Assembly (NCBI GenBank): GCA_016707895.1
Contig: JADJGV010000008.1
Coordinates: 248,001 to 312,000 of the forward strand
Source of the DNA: Myxococcales bacterium
GTDB taxonomy: Bacteria; Myxococcota_A; Polyangia; Haliangiales; Haliangiaceae
Reading direction: 5' to 3'
DNA length: 64,000 nucleotides
The notes beneath the pieces are model-generated. The model did no database searches. It was not told the DNA's origin and saw only the letters and a list, made by a program, of their open reading frames with translations. A program made the position numbers and the translations under genes. The stretch's first letter is position 1; every line of letters starts with the position of its first letter. Below, piece by piece: positions 14,678 through 27,210 of this stretch.

Positions 14678-15109
14678 ATGGCCATCGAACGCACCTTCTC
14701 GATCATCAAGCCCGACGCCGTCGCCAAGAACGTGATCGGCGGCGTGACCGGCAAGCTGGAGGCCGCGGGCCTCCGCATCGTCGCGTCGAAGATGGTCCGC
14801 CTCACCGAGGCCCAGGCCAAGGCGTTCTACGCGGTCCACGCGGCGCGCCCGTTCTACGGCGACCTCGTGAAGTTCATGACCGAGGGCCCGGTGGTGGTCC
14901 AGGTGCTCGAGGGTGAGGACGCGGTCGCCAAGAACCGCGCCGTCATGGGCGCGACCAACCCGGAGAAGGCCGAGGCCGGCACGATCCGCAAGGAGTTCGC
15001 GACCAACATCGAGCGCAACGCCGTCCACGGCTCGGACGCGCCGGAGACCGCGAAGGAGGAGATCGCCTTCTTCTTCTCGACCGCCGAGCTCGCGGCCCTC
15101 GCGCGCTGA
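14678..15109 (+). CDS. ndk: Nucleoside diphosphate kinase
   Basis: 143 residues, full length. RTFSIIKPDAV at the N-terminus, GPVVVQVLEGEDAV, the TNPEKAEAGTIRKEF segment, and the active-site NAVHGSD with the phospho-His. It moves the gamma phosphate between nucleoside tri- and diphosphates in the cytoplasm. Preceded by a GGAG ribosome site and a possible promoter; it stands alone, followed by a 264-bp gap. Confidence 0.98.
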   Translation: MAIERTFSIIKPDAVAKNVIGGVTGKLEAAGLRIVASKMVRLTEAQAKAFYAVHAARPFYGDLVKFMTEGPVVVQVLEGEDAVAKNRAVMGATNPEKAEAGTIRKEFATNIERNAVHGSDAPETAKEEIAFFFSTAELAALAR

Positions 15110-15373
15110 ACCCGGCTGACCGCCGCGTCCCAGGACGCGACGCGCTCGTCGTCGGCGCCGAGGTCGGCGACCCGCCGCGCGCGGCTGGGCGCAGGCCGGC
15201 GCGCAAGCGTGGACCGCCGCGCAGCAGGCGTTCACCGGCCTGGCGCAGGCGCAGCAGGCCGCGGGCGACGTGTTGCGCAGGGGCTTGCCGCCTCCTGCCA
15301 TCGCAAGTGCGACCGATCACCCGAGGCGCGACTGGCCGTTTCGTCACTCCGCCGCACGCGGCACGATGGCCGC
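15110..15373. other. Intergenic stretch after ndk, possible gene remnant
   Basis: 264 bp. A frame at about 15185-15290 reads GWAQAGAQAWTAAQQAFTGL and continues with AQAQQAAGDVL, an amphipathic helix. It has no start, stop or partner and looks like a fragment. No hairpin of note. The lipoprotein signal begins at 15374. Confidence 0.35.
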
Positions 15374-15855
15374 ATGCCTAGCTTCCTTCGCCTCTGCCTC
15401 GCTTCCTCGCTCCTGCTCGCCGCCTGCGCCGACGACCCGCCGACGCCGTGTGCCACTTCGCCAGCGGGCGCCCGTGCGCCCCGGGCGAGCTGTGCCTCGG
15501 TCCTCAGGGCAACGAGTGCAACTACTACACGTGCACCGACGGCGCGCTGGTCGGCACCGCGGTCGGCTGCAGCGTGGCGCCGATCGCCCCCGCGACCGGT
15601 GGCCCGTTCACCTGCGATCCGGCGGCGGTGCGCCTGGCCGGCACGGGGATCACGCCGCCGGCGGCGCCCTGCCCCCTCGGCGGCCTCTACGCGCTGCAGG
15701 TGTCCGACGCGTTCGTCGGCGGGGGCCAGTTCCTGGCGTGCGTGCCGATCGACGCGTGCGGGTCGATCGCGTGTGACCCGGCGTTCGACGGCGACGGCTG
15801 CCCCTCGGGCGCCTACTGCGACAGCGCGAACGGCCGCTGCGCGACCGCGCCCTGA
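15374..15855 (+). pseudogene. Cys-rich lipoprotein gene with frameshift at a TG repeat
   Basis: A good lipoprotein signal (MPSFLRLCLASSLLLAAC) starts at ATG 15374. The Cys-rich mature part, with CHFASGRPCAPGELCLG, NECNYYTCTDG and a closing DGCPSGAYCDSANGRC, is in another frame from about 15448 to the stop at 15855. Removing one TG from TGTG at 15448-15451 joins them as PTPCHF. This is either a real frameshift (decay or slippage switch) or a sequence error. The Cys spacing resembles small disulfide-rich domains of surface lipoproteins in Myxococcota. Function unknown. Confidence 0.55.
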
Positions 15856-15856
15856 C

Positions 15857-17041
15857 TCACTCGACCGCGGGCGCGGCGGCCGGCGCGCCCGCGCCCGGGC
15901 GCTTGCGCAGCGGCACCAGCAGCGCGCCGTTGGAGCGGTTGGCCAGCTGCCCGCACGCCGCGTCGATGTCGTCGCCGCGCGGCGTGCGCAGGTAGGTCGG
16001 CAGGCCGTGGCGCTTGCACTCCTCCTGGAACGCGTTGATCACCTCGGGCGCCGGCCGCTGGTAGGGCGCCTCGGGGTGCGGGTTCCAGGGGATGATGTTG
16101 ACCTTGCACTTGATGCCGCGCAGCAGCTTGGCCAGCTCGCGGGCGTCGGCCAGGCCGTCGTTGACGCCGGCCAGGAGCACGTACTCGAAGGTCACGCGGC
16201 GGCGGTGCTCCAGCGGGTAGGCGCGGATCGCCGCCAGCAGCTTGCCGATGTTCCACTTCTTGTTGATCGGCATGATCGCGTCGCGCACGCGATCGTTGGG
16301 CGCGTTGAGCGACACCGCCAGGTTGGGCCGCACCTCGGCCGCGCCCAGCTTCTCGAGCCGCGGCACCAGCCCCGCCGTCGAGACGGTGATCCGGCGCTGC
16401 GACAGGCCGGCGCCCAGATCGTTGGTCAGGATCGCCAGCGAGCGCATGACGTTGTCGTAGTTGTGCAGCGGCTCGCCCATCCCCATGTAGACCAGGTTGG
16501 AGATGCGGCGGTCGGGCTCCTCGGCCGCGAGCAGCGCCTTGGCCCGGTACACCTGGTCGGCGATCTCGCCGGCGTCGAGGTTGCGGGTCAGGCCGAGCTT
16601 GGCGGTCGCGCAGAACTGGCAGTCGACCGCGCAGCCGACCTGCGACGAGATGCACTGCGTGGTCTTGTCGCCGTCGGGGATGAGCACGCTCTCGATGGCG
16701 TAGCCGTCGCGGGTGGTGAAGCGCAGCTTCTTGGTGCCGTCGCGCGACCGCTGCACCTCGGCCACGGTCAGCGTGCCGATGCGGGCGCCGGCCGCGAACA
16801 CGTCGCGCACCGCGGGGCCGATGTTGGACATCTCGGCCCAGTCGACCGCGCCCTTGCCGTGCACCCAGCGCCACGCCTGCTCGCCGCGAAACTTGGGCAG
16901 CCCGAGCGTCACGGCGAGCGCCATCGCGTCGTCGAGCGTCAGCGCCCGCAGGTCGGGCACCGCGTCGGCGGTGGCGGGGCGCGCCTCGGGAGCCAGGTCG
17001 GTCACGCCCCAGCGGGTATCACGCCCGCGGCCGTTCGCCAA
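15857..17041 (-). CDS. rlmN: 23S rRNA/tRNA adenosine-C2 methyltransferase RlmN
   Basis: 394 residues. The radical-SAM cluster motif is CAVDCQFC (CxxxCxxC), followed by GMGEPLHNYDNV and the ITVSTAGLVPRL strand. A second catalytic Cys lies near the C-terminus in DAACGQLA, as needed for the RlmN/Cfr methyl-transfer mechanism. The N-terminal helical domain has KFRGEQAWRWVHGKG. It methylates A2503 of 23S rRNA and A37 of some tRNAs. The start at 17041 overlaps the upstream gene by 23 nt; a GTG at 17005 (VTDLAPEA) is a non-overlapping alternative. Confidence 0.96.
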   Translation of the reverse strand: MANGRGRDTRWGVTDLAPEARPATADAVPDLRALTLDDAMALAVTLGLPKFRGEQAWRWVHGKGAVDWAEMSNIGPAVRDVFAAGARIGTLTVAEVQRSRDGTKKLRFTTRDGYAIESVLIPDGDKTTQCISSQVGCAVDCQFCATAKLGLTRNLDAGEIADQVYRAKALLAAEEPDRRISNLVYMGMGEPLHNYDNVMRSLAILTNDLGAGLSQRRITVSTAGLVPRLEKLGAAEVRPNLAVSLNAPNDRVRDAIMPINKKWNIGKLLAAIRAYPLEHRRRVTFEYVLLAGVNDGLADARELAKLLRGIKCKVNIIPWNPHPEAPYQRPAPEVINAFQEECKRHGLPTYLRTPRGDDIDAACGQLANRSNGALLVPLRKRPGAGAPAAAPAVE

Positions 17042-17465
17042 CCGGCTTGTCAGCGGGCCCGACGCCCCGGGCCCGGATCGCCGCGGCCACCGCCGCCAGG
17101 TCGCCGCCGATCAGGTCGCGGGCGCGGATCCACCGGGTCGGCGCCGGCGGCAGCAGCTGGATGACGAGCACGTCGGCCGACTCGCGCACCCCGGCGATCT
17201 GCGCGTACGCGATGCGCTCGCGGCGCCGGCCACGCACCGGCGCCATCGGCAGCTCCAGCGCGTCGGCGCCGACCACCAGCGCCCAGCCCTCGTGGTGCCG
17301 CAGGTTGCGCCGCGCGAGCTCGGCCCCGGCGCCGCACACCGTCGCCAGGGCGACCAGCGCCAGGCCGGCCACGCCGCCGAGCACCACGCCCCACACCAGC
17401 GCCACCGCCGCGCCCATGCCCATCGCCGCGATCTGCCAACCCGGCTGCTGCAGCGGGACCACCAT
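17019..17465 (-). CDS. Small PH-like membrane protein, unknown
   Basis: 148 residues, not recognised with confidence. Two hydrophobic segments at about 10-50 (ALVWGVVLGGVAGLALVALA) are followed by a soluble part (EGWALVVGADALELPMAPVRGRRRERIAYAQIAGV) whose layout recalls bacterial PH-like domains attached to membrane helices. The start ATG 17465 is 2 bp after the stop of the upstream lipoprotein gene, so the two are one transcript, leading into rlmN. Function unknown. Confidence 0.65.
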   Translation of the reverse strand: MVVPLQQPGWQIAAMGMGAAVALVWGVVLGGVAGLALVALATVCGAGAELARRNLRHHEGWALVVGADALELPMAPVRGRRRERIAYAQIAGVRESADVLVIQLLPPAPTRWIRARDLIGGDLAAVAAAIRARGVGPADKPVGERPRA

Positions 17466-17467
17466 CG

Positions 17468-18358
17468 CTACTTGATCGTGACCACCAGCGTGGTCTCGAC
17501 TTTGTCCTTCACGCCCTTGGTGGCCGAGAGCGCCGACGCGGCGACGGCCTGGACGCAGGCGCTGGCCGGATCGGTCACCTGATCCATCACCAGCTTGTAC
17601 ACCCCGGGCTCGTCGTCGAACTCGCTCGGCTTGTAGGTGACCTTGAGCGGAAACCGCGCGGTCACGGCGCCGGCGGCCTGGTGCTTGTCCCAGCAGCTCA
17701 CCAGCTGGCCGCGCAGATCGGCGGCGGCGAGGCGCTCGGTGATCACCGGGAAGGTCTTGGCGGCCACCGGCGGATCGGCGGTGACGGTGATCGTCAGGTT
17801 GTCGTTGGCCGGTTTGGCCGGGGCCCGGGTCAGGTACAGGTCGGCCAGCGCCGGCTTGGCGATCTGCTTGGGGTCCAGGCCGACGCCGTCGAGATCGGTC
17901 AGCGCCGCCAGCGCCTCCTCGCGCAGCGCCGAGCCCACCGGCACCGCCAGCAGGCAACGGTGCAGCACGCGGGCCGCCAGCTCGGCCTTCTCGACCTTGG
18001 CCTTGGCCCGGGCCAGCGCGCGGCCGTACGCGCAGTCGAGATCCGGCGGCACCGTCAGCTTCTCGCTCTCGTAGGTGGCCAGCGCCTCGGCGTAGTCGGC
18101 GATCGCTGCGTCGATCGACGCCGCCCGGGCGCCGCGGGCCGCCAGGTAGTCGCCCAGGGTCGAGCGCGCGTCGCGGACGCAGGTGCGATCGAAGCAATGC
18201 AGGCCGGGCGCGCAGTCGGCGGTCGCGCCGCACGACTCGAGCTCGGCCGACGGGCGCTCGGCGACGGCGGCGCCGCTGTTGGACGCGGTGGCGCGGGTGT
18301 CGCACGCAGCGGCCGCGACGAGCGCGACCAGGGGTGCCAGGACGGCGGTGGTTCGCAT
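17468..18358 (-). CDS. Lipoprotein with N-terminal Cys cluster, unknown
   Basis: 296 residues. Signal MRTTAVLAPLVALVAAAAC with lipidation Cys at 19, then a short ESCGATADCAPGLHCFDRTC cluster that probably forms disulfides. A helical middle (ARALARAKAKVEKAELAARV) is followed by a beta-rich C-terminal part (LTITVTADPP, ARFPLKVTYKPS, KVETTLVVTIK). Related proteins often appear in Myxococcota as short exported lipoproteins. The ATG has a GGAG ribosome site. Role unknown. Confidence 0.7.
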   Translation of the reverse strand: MRTTAVLAPLVALVAAAACDTRATASNSGAAVAERPSAELESCGATADCAPGLHCFDRTCVRDARSTLGDYLAARGARAASIDAAIADYAEALATYESEKLTVPPDLDCAYGRALARAKAKVEKAELAARVLHRCLLAVPVGSALREEALAALTDLDGVGLDPKQIAKPALADLYLTRAPAKPANDNLTITVTADPPVAAKTFPVITERLAAADLRGQLVSCWDKHQAAGAVTARFPLKVTYKPSEFDDEPGVYKLVMDQVTDPASACVQAVAASALSATKGVKDKVETTLVVTIK

Positions 18359-18419
18359 GGGGTCTCCGTCGACGAGGTTACCCCAAGCGCGCCGCCGCGG
18401 GGGGGCGGCGGGCCCCCGG

Positions 18420-19031
18420 CTACGGCGCCGCGATCGCGACCGGGAACGTCACCTGGGCGTCGTTCTCGCCGCCCAGCGCGGTGAAGCCGCTGTCGCGGAC
18501 GGTCATCGCCGCCGCCGCGGTCTTGACCGGCGTGCCGTTGACCGGCGGCAGGTGGCGCAGGGTCAGGACCAGGTCGCCGCCGGCGCCCGACGCGACGACG
18601 ATCGTGTTGGTCAGGCCGATCGGCAGCCCGCCGACGTCGACGTCGCCGTAGGTGTGGGTGAGCGCGGCCGTCGGCTGGTTGGACGCCGGGCCGTTCACCG
18701 CCGTGCCGGTGAAGAACACCTGGTGCTGGTCGCCCTCGTCGCTGACCTCGTCGGTGATCTCCTCGGGCGGCGCCTCGAGCGTGTTCTGGAACCGCACGGT
18801 CGTGGCGTAGGTGGTGCCGGCCAGGAGGCCGATCGAGTCGATCGTCGGCGCGGCGCCGCCGTCGCCGTCGGCGTCGTTCCACACGGCGACCCGCGGCGCG
18901 CCGGCGGCGGGGGTGAAGGTCACGGTGATCGTGTTGATCACCTCCTCGGCGTTGGTGGTGCCGCCGTCGTCGCTGCACGCGGCGGCGAGGGTGGCGAGGG
19001 CGAGCGGGAGGGTGAAGGCGAGCTTGGTCAT
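18420..19031 (-). CDS. Lipoprotein paired with the TonB-dependent receptor
   Basis: 203 residues. Signal MTKLAFTLPLALATLAAAC, then beta-strand-rich sequence (VINTITVTFTPAAGAP, TTYATTVRFQNTLEAPPEEI, HQVFFTG, DLVLTLRHLPPVNGTPV). The overall plan matches the small lipoproteins found beside TonB-dependent receptors in Bacteroidetes and Myxococcota, which sit near the outer membrane and are thought to help substrate capture. It starts 30 bp after the receptor stop, with GAGAGGAT as ribosome site, so both are in one operon. Ligand unknown; a metal is suggested by the neighbours. Confidence 0.7.
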   Translation of the reverse strand: MTKLAFTLPLALATLAAACSDDGGTTNAEEVINTITVTFTPAAGAPRVAVWNDADGDGGAAPTIDSIGLLAGTTYATTVRFQNTLEAPPEEITDEVSDEGDQHQVFFTGTAVNGPASNQPTAALTHTYGDVDVGGLPIGLTNTIVVASGAGGDLVLTLRHLPPVNGTPVKTAAAAMTVRDSGFTALGGENDAQVTFPVAIAAP

Positions 19032-19061
19032 GTCAGATCCTCTCGGGACGGAGGTCGAAGG

Positions 19062-21566
19062 TCAGGGCCGCTCGGCCGCGCCGAAGCGCCCGGTCACGCG
19101 CAGGAGGACCTGCCAGCCGGGCTGATCGGCGAAGTAGCGGAGCAGCGAGGTGTAGTCGCGGTAGCGCGCGTTGGTGAGGTTCTGCCCCGCCAGCGCGAAG
19201 GTGAGCGGCTGGTCGTCGATCGGCAGGGTGCCCTGCAGCTCGGCGCCGAGCAGGAAGTAGCCGTCCGGCGGCGGCGCCAGGTCGGAGAGGAGATCATAGC
19301 GGCGCTGCCGCGCCGTGTAGGTGCCGTCGACGGTGGCGCTGACGTCGCGCAGCGGACCCAGGCACGCGCCCTTGACCGTCGCCGCCGCGCGGACGCGATC
19401 CGGCGGGATGAACGCCAGGAACGAGCCGTCGCGGCGGTCCTTGGCCCGCACCGCCGCGGCGGTCGCCGCGAGCTCGAGCCACGGCAGCGCGCGCACGGTG
19501 ACGCCGCCGTCGGCGCCCCAGAACAGCGCGTCGACCGGCTGGGTCACGAACCGCGGGAACGTGCCGCGGATCAGCACGTCGAAGATCGGCCGGCCGTCGG
19601 CGCCGATCGCCGGCGCGAACTCGACGTAGTCGTCGATGCGGTTGACGTAGGCCGAGGCCTGCGCCGCCACCCGCGCGTCCTGGTACTCGATCGTCGCGGT
19701 CGCCGAGTAGGTGGTCTCGGGCCCCAGGTCGGGCTTGCCCAACCCCAGCACCGGGAAGGTCGGCGCGGTGCCGTTGAGGTACTGCTCGTCGGGGTTGGGC
19801 GGCCGCGACGCGGTCGACAGGTCGAGCTTGACCGCCGCCGCGCCGATCGCGCGCCGGGCCCCGAGCGACGCCGACACCGTGTGGAAGCGCGCGCGGCAGT
19901 CGACCGGATCGCCGACCCCGCCCGCGCACGCGTCCATCGCCAGCTGCCCCGAGCGCACCAGCCGCAGGTAGTCCTGGCGCACGATCGAGGCGGTGCGGGC
20001 CAGGAAGTCGTAGCGCAGGCCGGCCTCGACATCGACCGTCGGCCCGATCAGCCGCTCGATCGCGTAGACGCCGCCGCCGCCGGCGACGTGATCGGGCACC
20101 AGCGGCAGGCCGGTGTAGCTGTGGACCTGCGCCATCCCGACCGCGCCGACGGTGCCGCGCAGGTGCAGGTGATCGGACAGGTGGATCGGATCGTGGGCCA
20201 GCGCCACGTCGAGGTCGTGGGAGGTCAAGCGGAACTTGAACTGCGGCCCGGTCGTGGCCTGGCGCACGACGTCGAACTCCTCGCGCAGATCGTGCTGGAA
20301 CGCGTAGGTCGCGGTGATCGTGCCGAGGTGATCGCGGGTCCAACGCGCGCGCGCCAGCGCGAGGTCGTGCCCGACGCCCTGGTAGGGGCGCTCGATGTCG
20401 AAGTCGGCGCGGTACAGCTCGACCCCGAGCGGCTGCGCGCGTTCGAGCTGCGCGAAGAAGTCGGCGCTCGACTCGACGCGCAGGCACGCGCACACGCCGA
20501 GCCGGGCCTGGTAGTGGGTGTACGCCAGCCGGTACTCGGCCTGGCCGCGGCGGTAGCCGACCGCGGCGCCCAGGTTCCACTCGTCGGTGCCGGTGTTGTC
20601 GAGCGGGTAGTCGGGGGTCCGCGGCGCCGCCAGCCGGCGATACGATCCCGCGACCTGCCCGGCCAGCCCGGCGACGCGCTCGAACGCCGCCTGCAGCCGC
20701 CCGGCGATCGCGCCGCCGCGACCGTTGGAGATGCCGATCAGGTGGACGTCGCCGACGTAGCCCGGCCGGGTCGGCAGCTCCGGGGGCGCGATCACCACCG
20801 CGCCGCCGATCGCGTCGGGGCCGTACTGCACCCCGGCGGCGCCGCGGACCACGGTGATCGCGTCGGCCACGAACGGATCGATCTCCGGCGCGTGATCGAG
20901 CCCCCACTCCTGCGCGCGGTGGCGGATGCCATCGACCAGCAGCAGCAAGCGTCGACCGAACTGCCCGCGCACCACCGGCTTGGCCATCGCCGAGCCCGAC
21001 CCGAGCTGGGTCACGCCCGGCACCTCGGCCACCGACGCGGCCAGCCCCTTGCCCCGGGTGCGCGCGAGCGCCGCGCCGGCCAGCGTCGTCGTCGCCCGCA
21101 TGTCGGGCGGCGGCGGCGCCGTGTCCTCCAGCACCACCACCTCGACCGGCCGCGGGGTCAGCTCGAGCTCGAGCGAGCGAGCGCCGCGCAGCTCGACCGT
21201 GACCTCGACCGGCAGGTAGTCGGGCCGATCGGCGTTGACGATCACCGTGCCCACGCACAGCCCCGGGGCGAGCTGGTGCCCGCCGGCCTCGGTCGCGCCC
21301 ACGTACGCGCCATCGACCAAGACCGACACGTCCGCCAGCGGCGCGTGGTTCTTGGCGTCGACCGCGTGGACGTCGAGCACCAGCGTGCAGGCCTCGGCCA
21401 CCGGCGGGGGCGCCGGCGGCGGAGGCGCTGGCGCGGGCGGCGTCGGCGCGGGGACCGGCGGCGGAGGCGCGGGATCCTGCGCCTGGGCGCGCGCCACGCT
21501 CGCGCCGGCCGCCAGCACCGTCGCGACCACGCTCCAACCACGTCCAAGCGATCGTCGTTCACGCAC
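19062..21566 (-). CDS. TonB-dependent outer-membrane receptor with carboxypeptidase-like N-terminal domain
   Basis: 834 residues. A signal peptide ends near ARAQAQDP, then comes a Pro/Ala linker. A beta-sandwich (about 57-125; VLVDGAYVGATEAGGHQL) is of the carboxypeptidase-regulatory/PEGA type. The plug domain has GLAASVAEVPGV, VRGQFGRRLLLLVDGIRHR and VRGAAGVQYGPDAIGGAVV. The rest is a 22-strand-type barrel with many aromatic strand ends. It imports a ligand with energy from TonB-ExbB-ExbD; exbB/exbD genes lie at 43-44 kb. The His-rich protein upstream and the lipoprotein downstream suggest a metal or metal chelate. GTG start. Confidence 0.92.
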   Translation of the reverse strand: MRERRSLGRGWSVVATVLAAGASVARAQAQDPAPPPPVPAPTPPAPAPPPPAPPPVAEACTLVLDVHAVDAKNHAPLADVSVLVDGAYVGATEAGGHQLAPGLCVGTVIVNADRPDYLPVEVTVELRGARSLELELTPRPVEVVVLEDTAPPPPDMRATTTLAGAALARTRGKGLAASVAEVPGVTQLGSGSAMAKPVVRGQFGRRLLLLVDGIRHRAQEWGLDHAPEIDPFVADAITVVRGAAGVQYGPDAIGGAVVIAPPELPTRPGYVGDVHLIGISNGRGGAIAGRLQAAFERVAGLAGQVAGSYRRLAAPRTPDYPLDNTGTDEWNLGAAVGYRRGQAEYRLAYTHYQARLGVCACLRVESSADFFAQLERAQPLGVELYRADFDIERPYQGVGHDLALARARWTRDHLGTITATYAFQHDLREEFDVVRQATTGPQFKFRLTSHDLDVALAHDPIHLSDHLHLRGTVGAVGMAQVHSYTGLPLVPDHVAGGGGVYAIERLIGPTVDVEAGLRYDFLARTASIVRQDYLRLVRSGQLAMDACAGGVGDPVDCRARFHTVSASLGARRAIGAAAVKLDLSTASRPPNPDEQYLNGTAPTFPVLGLGKPDLGPETTYSATATIEYQDARVAAQASAYVNRIDDYVEFAPAIGADGRPIFDVLIRGTFPRFVTQPVDALFWGADGGVTVRALPWLELAATAAAVRAKDRRDGSFLAFIPPDRVRAAATVKGACLGPLRDVSATVDGTYTARQRRYDLLSDLAPPPDGYFLLGAELQGTLPIDDQPLTFALAGQNLTNARYRDYTSLLRYFADQPGWQVLLRVTGRFGAAERP

Positions 21567-21680
21567 AGAGGACTGCTCCGATTCCAGACAGCCGCGGGCA
21601 CGCGCACGGCGCGCGCCAACGGCGACGGCGGCGCTCGCGCGCCGCGACCTACGGTGACCCGGGCGCCGCGCGGCGCCGCG

Positions 21681-22103
21681 TCAGCCAGCGGTCGGCGGTG
21701 ACGCCTTCGGCGCCAGCCGGAACAGCCCGACGATCGCGACCGGCGACCGCGCCACCGGGGCGGCGCCGCCGGCCAGCATCAGCTCGACCGGCCCCGCCTC
21801 GATCGCGGCGGGCTGCGGCGCGCAGCGTTCGCTCGGCGCCTGGCAGTGATCGTGGTCGTGCTCGGCCCGCTGCTCGTGCGGCAGCGCCGTCGCCACGCCG
21901 AGCGGCGCCGCGACCTCGACCGCCTCGCCCACCCCGCCGGCGCCGCCCTCGACCAGCTCGCCGTGCGCCGCGCAGCGCCGGTGCTCGATCAGGCCCATGT
22001 GCAGCACGCCGAGCAGCTGCCCGAGCAGGCACACCAGCGCCACAGCGGCCCAGCGGGCCGCGCGGCGCGGGCGATGGCGGACGGGCGTCACGGTGCGAGT
22101 CAC
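21681..22103 (-). CDS. His-rich exported protein upstream of the TonB receptor
   Basis: 140 residues from GTG 22103 (a TTG at 22130 is a weaker alternative). One hydrophobic segment near the N-terminus (WAAVALVCLLGQLLGVLHMG) acts as signal or anchor. Next come IEHRRCAAHGELVEGG and EQRAEHDHDHCQAPSERC, rich in His and Cys. This resembles periplasmic metal-binding proteins with a DUF2946-like layout. With the receptor 114 bp downstream, a copper or zinc role is a reasonable guess. No motif gives the metal. Confidence 0.6.
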   Translation of the reverse strand: MTRTVTPVRHRPRRAARWAAVALVCLLGQLLGVLHMGLIEHRRCAAHGELVEGGAGGVGEAVEVAAPLGVATALPHEQRAEHDHDHCQAPSERCAPQPAAIEAGPVELMLAGGAAPVARSPVAIVGLFRLAPKASPPTAG

Positions 22104-22155
22104 CTTATCAGCACCGCGCGCGACCGGCAACGCGGCGCCTTCAGGCGCGGCGCCT

Positions 22156-25418
<3,263 letters not shown>

Positions 25419-25430
25419 GAAGGTCGAGAG

Positions 25431-25571
25431 TCTCGCGTATCGGGTGGGGGCCCCACCGGGGCGTGTCGGCAAACCATCAAGCGTGGAATGGACGTCGAAC
25501 GTCTCGCGTATCGGGTGGGGGCCCCACCGGGGCATGCCCCCGGTGGGGGAGGGTTTGTCGACAAACCCTCA
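25431..25571 (+). repeat. Palindromic intergenic repeat, copy A (one partial and one full unit)
   Basis: Unit A1 (25431-25479) and unit A2 (25501-25571) share the head TCTCGCGTATCGGG and GTGGGGGCCCCACCGGGGC. A2 continues with a perfect 11-bp hairpin (CCCCACCGGGG/CCCCGGTGGGG, loop CATGC) and the 22-bp palindrome GAGGGTTTGTCGACAAACCCTC at 25549-25570 is complete. A1 has an internal deletion. The tail contains the stop codon of the receiver gene (25569). The element separates the receiver and vWA genes of one cassette. Confidence 0.8.
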
Positions 25572-25964
25572 CGGGTGGAGGTGCGCGCGCCCGAGGTGCA
25601 CGAGGTAGCTGCGCAGGAGCGCCTTCTGGGCCAGCGAGCTGTCGGCGCCGGCGGAACGGATCGCGGCGTTGGCGGCAGGGTCGCTCGAGATCGCGACCAC
25701 CTTGCCGGCGAAGCCGGCGGCCCGCAGCGCGCGGGTCACGTCGGCGCCGACCCGGCGGCCGGGGCCGAGCGCGTAGTCCATGAACACCACGTCGAAGCCG
25801 GCGGTCAGGCACTGCGCGACCGCGTCGTCGGCGTGGGCGAACACCGCCACCGCCAGCCCCGGGATGCGGAACTGCTCGCCGCGCGCGGCCACGACGTCGT
25901 CGTAGATCGCCACCTGCAGCGGCGGCGCGGCGGCGGTGGCGGGGGGCTCGACGGCGGCGGTCAT
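25569..25964 (-). CDS. Stand-alone receiver (CheY-like) domain
   Basis: 131 residues: an Ala/Pro N-terminal tail, then a receiver fold. The acidic pair is in VAIYDDV, the phospho-acceptor Asp in VVFMDYALG, the Ser/Thr switch in VVAISSDP and the conserved Lys in SLAQKALL. All key residues are present, so phosphorylation is plausible. No output domain. It starts 9 bp after the MoxR gene and stops inside repeat A. No kinase is adjacent; the GAF kinase at 5-7 kb lacks a local partner, but a link is only speculation. Confidence 0.7.
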   Translation of the reverse strand: MTAAVEPPATAAAPPLQVAIYDDVVAARGEQFRIPGLAVAVFAHADDAVAQCLTAGFDVVFMDYALGPGRRVGADVTRALRAAGFAGKVVAISSDPAANAAIRSAGADSSLAQKALLRSYLVHLGRAHLHP

Positions 25965-25973
25965 GGGGTGGGC

Positions 25974-27191
<1,218 letters not shown>

Positions 27192-27210
27192 GCGAGAGGC
27201 CGAGTGTATA

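Noticed and set aside
15185..15290. Phasin-like helical fragment
   Set aside because: Short, without start or stop in context; a remnant is possible but cannot be supported as a gene.
25431..25571. CRISPR-like array
   Set aside because: Only two units of unequal length with an internal deletion; palindromic with no spacers and no cas genes in the window.
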